This document shows positions 6,278 through 7,560 of a DNA stretch of 7,560 bases, piece by piece (within the stretch, counting starts at the first letter, position 1; each line of letters starts with the position of its first letter). Made by a program: the position numbers and the translations under genes. The notes under the pieces were generated by a model, which was not told the origin of the DNA, did no database searches, and was given only the letters and a program-made list of their open reading frames with translations. The stretch comes from HIMB59 sp038124765 (GTDB taxonomy: Bacteria; Pseudomonadota; Alphaproteobacteria; HIMB59), in contig JAYPCO010000042.1 in assembly GCA_038124765.1 (NCBI GenBank), forward strand, positions 1-7,560. The letters are read 5' to 3'.

Positions 6278-7018
6278 ATGGCTGGCCATTCCAAATTTAA
6301 AAACATCCAATTTCGTAAAGGAGCGCAGGATAAAAAACGTGCTAAACAATTTGCAAAAATTGGCAGAGAAATTCAAATCGCTGTTAAACTAGCCGGCACT
6401 GATCCAGAGTCTAACCCTAGACTTAGATTGGCGATCAGCAACGCTCGAAATGTTAATATGCCCAAAGATAACGTCGAAAGAGCAATCAATAAAAATAATA
6501 CTGACACAACAGATTATAATGAGGTGAGGTATGAAGGCTATGGACCCTTTGGAACTGCTTTTATAGTGGAAGCATTAACCGATAATAAGAATAGAACAGC
6601 CTCAGAAATTAGATCAATATTTTCCAAAAACGGAGGAAACTTAGGTGAAACCGGAAGTGTTAGTTTTAATTTTGATAAAGTGGGTGAAATACAAATCAAC
6701 GGTGAGATAAGCGATGGTTTGTTAGAAGAATTGATTGAGAGTGGCTTAGAGGATTATAGTATTGAAGATGGAACAACCTATGTTTTTTGTCCGTTTGAAA
6801 ATCTTGCATCCTTAGAAAAATCAGTTCGCGAAAAAAATGTTGAAGTAGTGAGCGCTAATATAATTTGGAAGCCAAATTTATCAGTAAAAATTGAAAACGC
6901 TGACGACTTAAATAAACTGATTAAATTAACAGAAGACTTAGAGGATAATGATGATGTTCAAAATTGTTTTTCCAATCTTGATTTTGATAGTTCATTATTA
7001 GGTAATACCAGTGCCTGA
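6278..7018 (+). CDS. yebC: YebC/TACO1 family regulatory protein
   Basis: YebC proteins have been described as DNA-binding transcription regulators, and more recently as ribosome-associated factors that ease translation of difficult motifs, as mitochondrial TACO1 does. This one has 246 residues, normal length. The N-terminal signature MAGHSKFKNIQ is followed by RKGAQDKKRAK at 13-23. NPRLRLAI at 46-53, MPKDNVERAI at 61-70, YEGYGP at 85-90, DNKNRT at 102-107 and FSKNGGNLGETGSVSF at 115-130 are all family hallmarks, as is LEDNDDVQNCFSN near the end (221-233). The start follows the ymdB stop by three bases with no strong Shine-Dalgarno. In many proteobacteria yebC is followed by ruvC; here it overlaps by 8 bases a different, small nuclease-like gene. 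Confidence 0.97.
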   Translation: MAGHSKFKNIQFRKGAQDKKRAKQFAKIGREIQIAVKLAGTDPESNPRLRLAISNARNVNMPKDNVERAINKNNTDTTDYNEVRYEGYGPFGTAFIVEALTDNKNRTASEIRSIFSKNGGNLGETGSVSFNFDKVGEIQINGEISDGLLEELIESGLEDYSIEDGTTYVFCPFENLASLEKSVREKNVEVVSANIIWKPNLSVKIENADDLNKLIKLTEDLEDNDDVQNCFSNLDFDSSLLGNTSA

Positions 7019-7343
7019 TAAAGCTTGGAAAAATAGAGAAAGATTAGTTTCTAGATTTTTTGGGGGTGTGCGTAACGCTTTAAGCGGCATAAACTCTAAA
7101 ATTACACACTCAGATGTCGTGCATGAAAGTTTGTTTATTGAATGTAAACTTCGTGCCAAGCATAGCGCAGTTAAGTTATGGGATGATACAAAAATACTAG
7201 CGGATAAAGAAAAAAAAACACCTGTCATTGCTTTATGTGAAAAAAATAGACCTGGTTTTTGGATCATGGTACATTCAGATGATTTTGGCGTTGTAGCAGA
7301 AGAGTTAAAAAAAAATAAATCAGATTTGAAAGAAGAGGAATAG
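7011..7343 (+). CDS. Small PD-(D/E)XK-like protein, possible Holliday junction resolvase, in the ruvCAB position
   Basis: I do not recognise a named family with certainty. The 110-residue protein looks like a minimal PD-(D/E)XK nuclease. An N-terminal helix with E10 in KNRERLVSRFFGG is followed by RNALSG at 21-26, D35 in THSDVVHESL, then the strand LFIECKLR (41-48) with E44-x-K46. Later come a helix (about 52-68), the strand PVIALCEKNRPGFWIMV (71-87), and an acidic/lysine tail. The order E, D, E-x-K with this spacing resembles archaeal Hjc resolvases and related phage nucleases. The start is GTG at 7011: an in-frame TAG lies at 6999-7001, no other Met codon occurs before residue 86, and ATTAGG sits eight bases upstream. 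It overlaps yebC by 8 bases and precedes tolQ by 2, exactly where ruvC-ruvA-ruvB is often found. Composition matches its neighbours. The nuclease fold is a fair inference; resolvase activity is a hypothesis. Confidence 0.6.
   Translation: MPDKAWKNRERLVSRFFGGVRNALSGINSKITHSDVVHESLFIECKLRAKHSAVKLWDDTKILADKEKKTPVIALCEKNRPGFWIMVHSDDFGVVAEELKKNKSDLKEEE
7335..7340 (+). promoter_or_regulatory. Shine-Dalgarno site of tolQ
   Basis: GAGGAA, within the last two sense codons of the preceding gene, ends five bases before the ATG at 7346. It supports that start and implies that tolQ is read from the same transcript as the upstream genes, since no room exists for a separate leader. Confidence 0.7.
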
Positions 7344-7345
7344 GA

Positions 7346-7560
7346 ATGGAAGAAGTTGTCAGTTTAGCTGCCCTTGAGGGTTCGGTGGATTTTTCAATGT
7401 TGGGTATGTTTTTTAAGTCTGATTGGATTGTTAAATCTGTAATTATCTTATTAGTTATTTTCTCTATTCAGTCATGGAAAATAGTTATCCAAAAAGTATT
7501 GATGATGAATAAAATAAGAAGAGTTTCTAAAAAATTCGAAAATCATTTTTGGTCAGGGGT
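7346..7560 (+). CDS. tolQ: TolQ, N-terminal part (cut by window edge)
   Basis: TolQ is an inner-membrane protein that, with TolR, forms the proton-driven motor energising TolA, pulling the outer membrane inward during division. I translated 71 codons to the right edge, about a third of the usual ~230 residues. Residues 1-25 are a short periplasmic start (SMLGMFFKSD resembles the typical D-xS-xLGLF...AD opening). One membrane segment spans about 27-48 (WIVKSVIILLVIFSIQSW...), and a basic cytoplasmic stretch KIRRVSKKFENHFWSG ends the window. FEx-x-FWSG after the first membrane helix is characteristic of alphaproteobacterial TolQ. ExbB or MotA-like relatives are the alternatives, but the place after yebC and the FWSG motif favour TolQ, with tolR, tolA, tolB and pal expected beyond the edge. 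Confidence 0.92.
   Translation, partial: MEEVVSLAALEGSVDFSMLGMFFKSDWIVKSVIILLVIFSIQSWKIVIQKVLMMNKIRRVSKKFENHFWSG

Noticed and set aside
6998..7267. Minus-strand open frame opposite the yebC/nuclease junction
   Set aside because: Antisense to the sense ORF at 7011, whose codons carry the motif residues and whose spacing to yebC and tolQ is typical of an operon.

Overview
The window reads as a compact, AT-rich alphaproteobacterial chromosome segment, by eye in the mid-30s % GC. The evidence is the gene order (tkt diverging from zapA, then 5-formyl-THF cyclo-ligase, a YmdB-type phosphodiesterase, yebC and tolQ), the DhnA-type class I aldolase with alphaproteobacterial sequence features, and a TolQ N-terminus of alphaproteobacterial type. 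Nearly every gene touches or overlaps the next. That suggests a streamlined genome, perhaps a marine lineage of the SAR11/HIMB59 sort, but nothing in the window fixes the clade.

Minus strand, 4285 down to 1: a four-gene run tkt > gap > fba > efp. Transketolase, glyceraldehyde-3-phosphate dehydrogenase and class I fructose-bisphosphate aldolase form a central carbon block. It is followed, through an ATGA overlap, by elongation factor P, which is cut by the window edge. pgk, commonly found between gap and fba in related bacteria, is not there.

A 35-bp divergent spacer (4286-4320) separates this run from the plus-strand run. It holds a plausible sigma70-type promoter for tkt and an imperfect inverted repeat that covers the start codon of the first plus-strand gene.

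Plus strand, 4321 to 7560: zauP-like > zapA > ygfA > ymdB > yebC > a 110-residue PD-(D/E)XK-like protein > tolQ (cut by the window edge). The first two are a probable coiled-coil pair that tunes the FtsZ ring, and tolQ begins the Tol-Pal envelope-constriction system, so division functions bracket the run. In between lie folate repair, a metallophosphoesterase and a YebC/TACO1 translation or transcription factor.

The most interesting point is at 7011-7343. Between yebC and tolQ many alphaproteobacteria carry ruvC-ruvA-ruvB. Here all three are absent and one small ORF takes their place. Its residues E10, D35, E44-x-K46 match the active-site order of Hjc-like Holliday junction resolvases, which raises the possibility of a non-homologous replacement of RuvC.

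No tRNA, rRNA, CRISPR array, insertion sequence or clear intrinsic terminator is visible. No stretch longer than about 40 bases lacks a gene.
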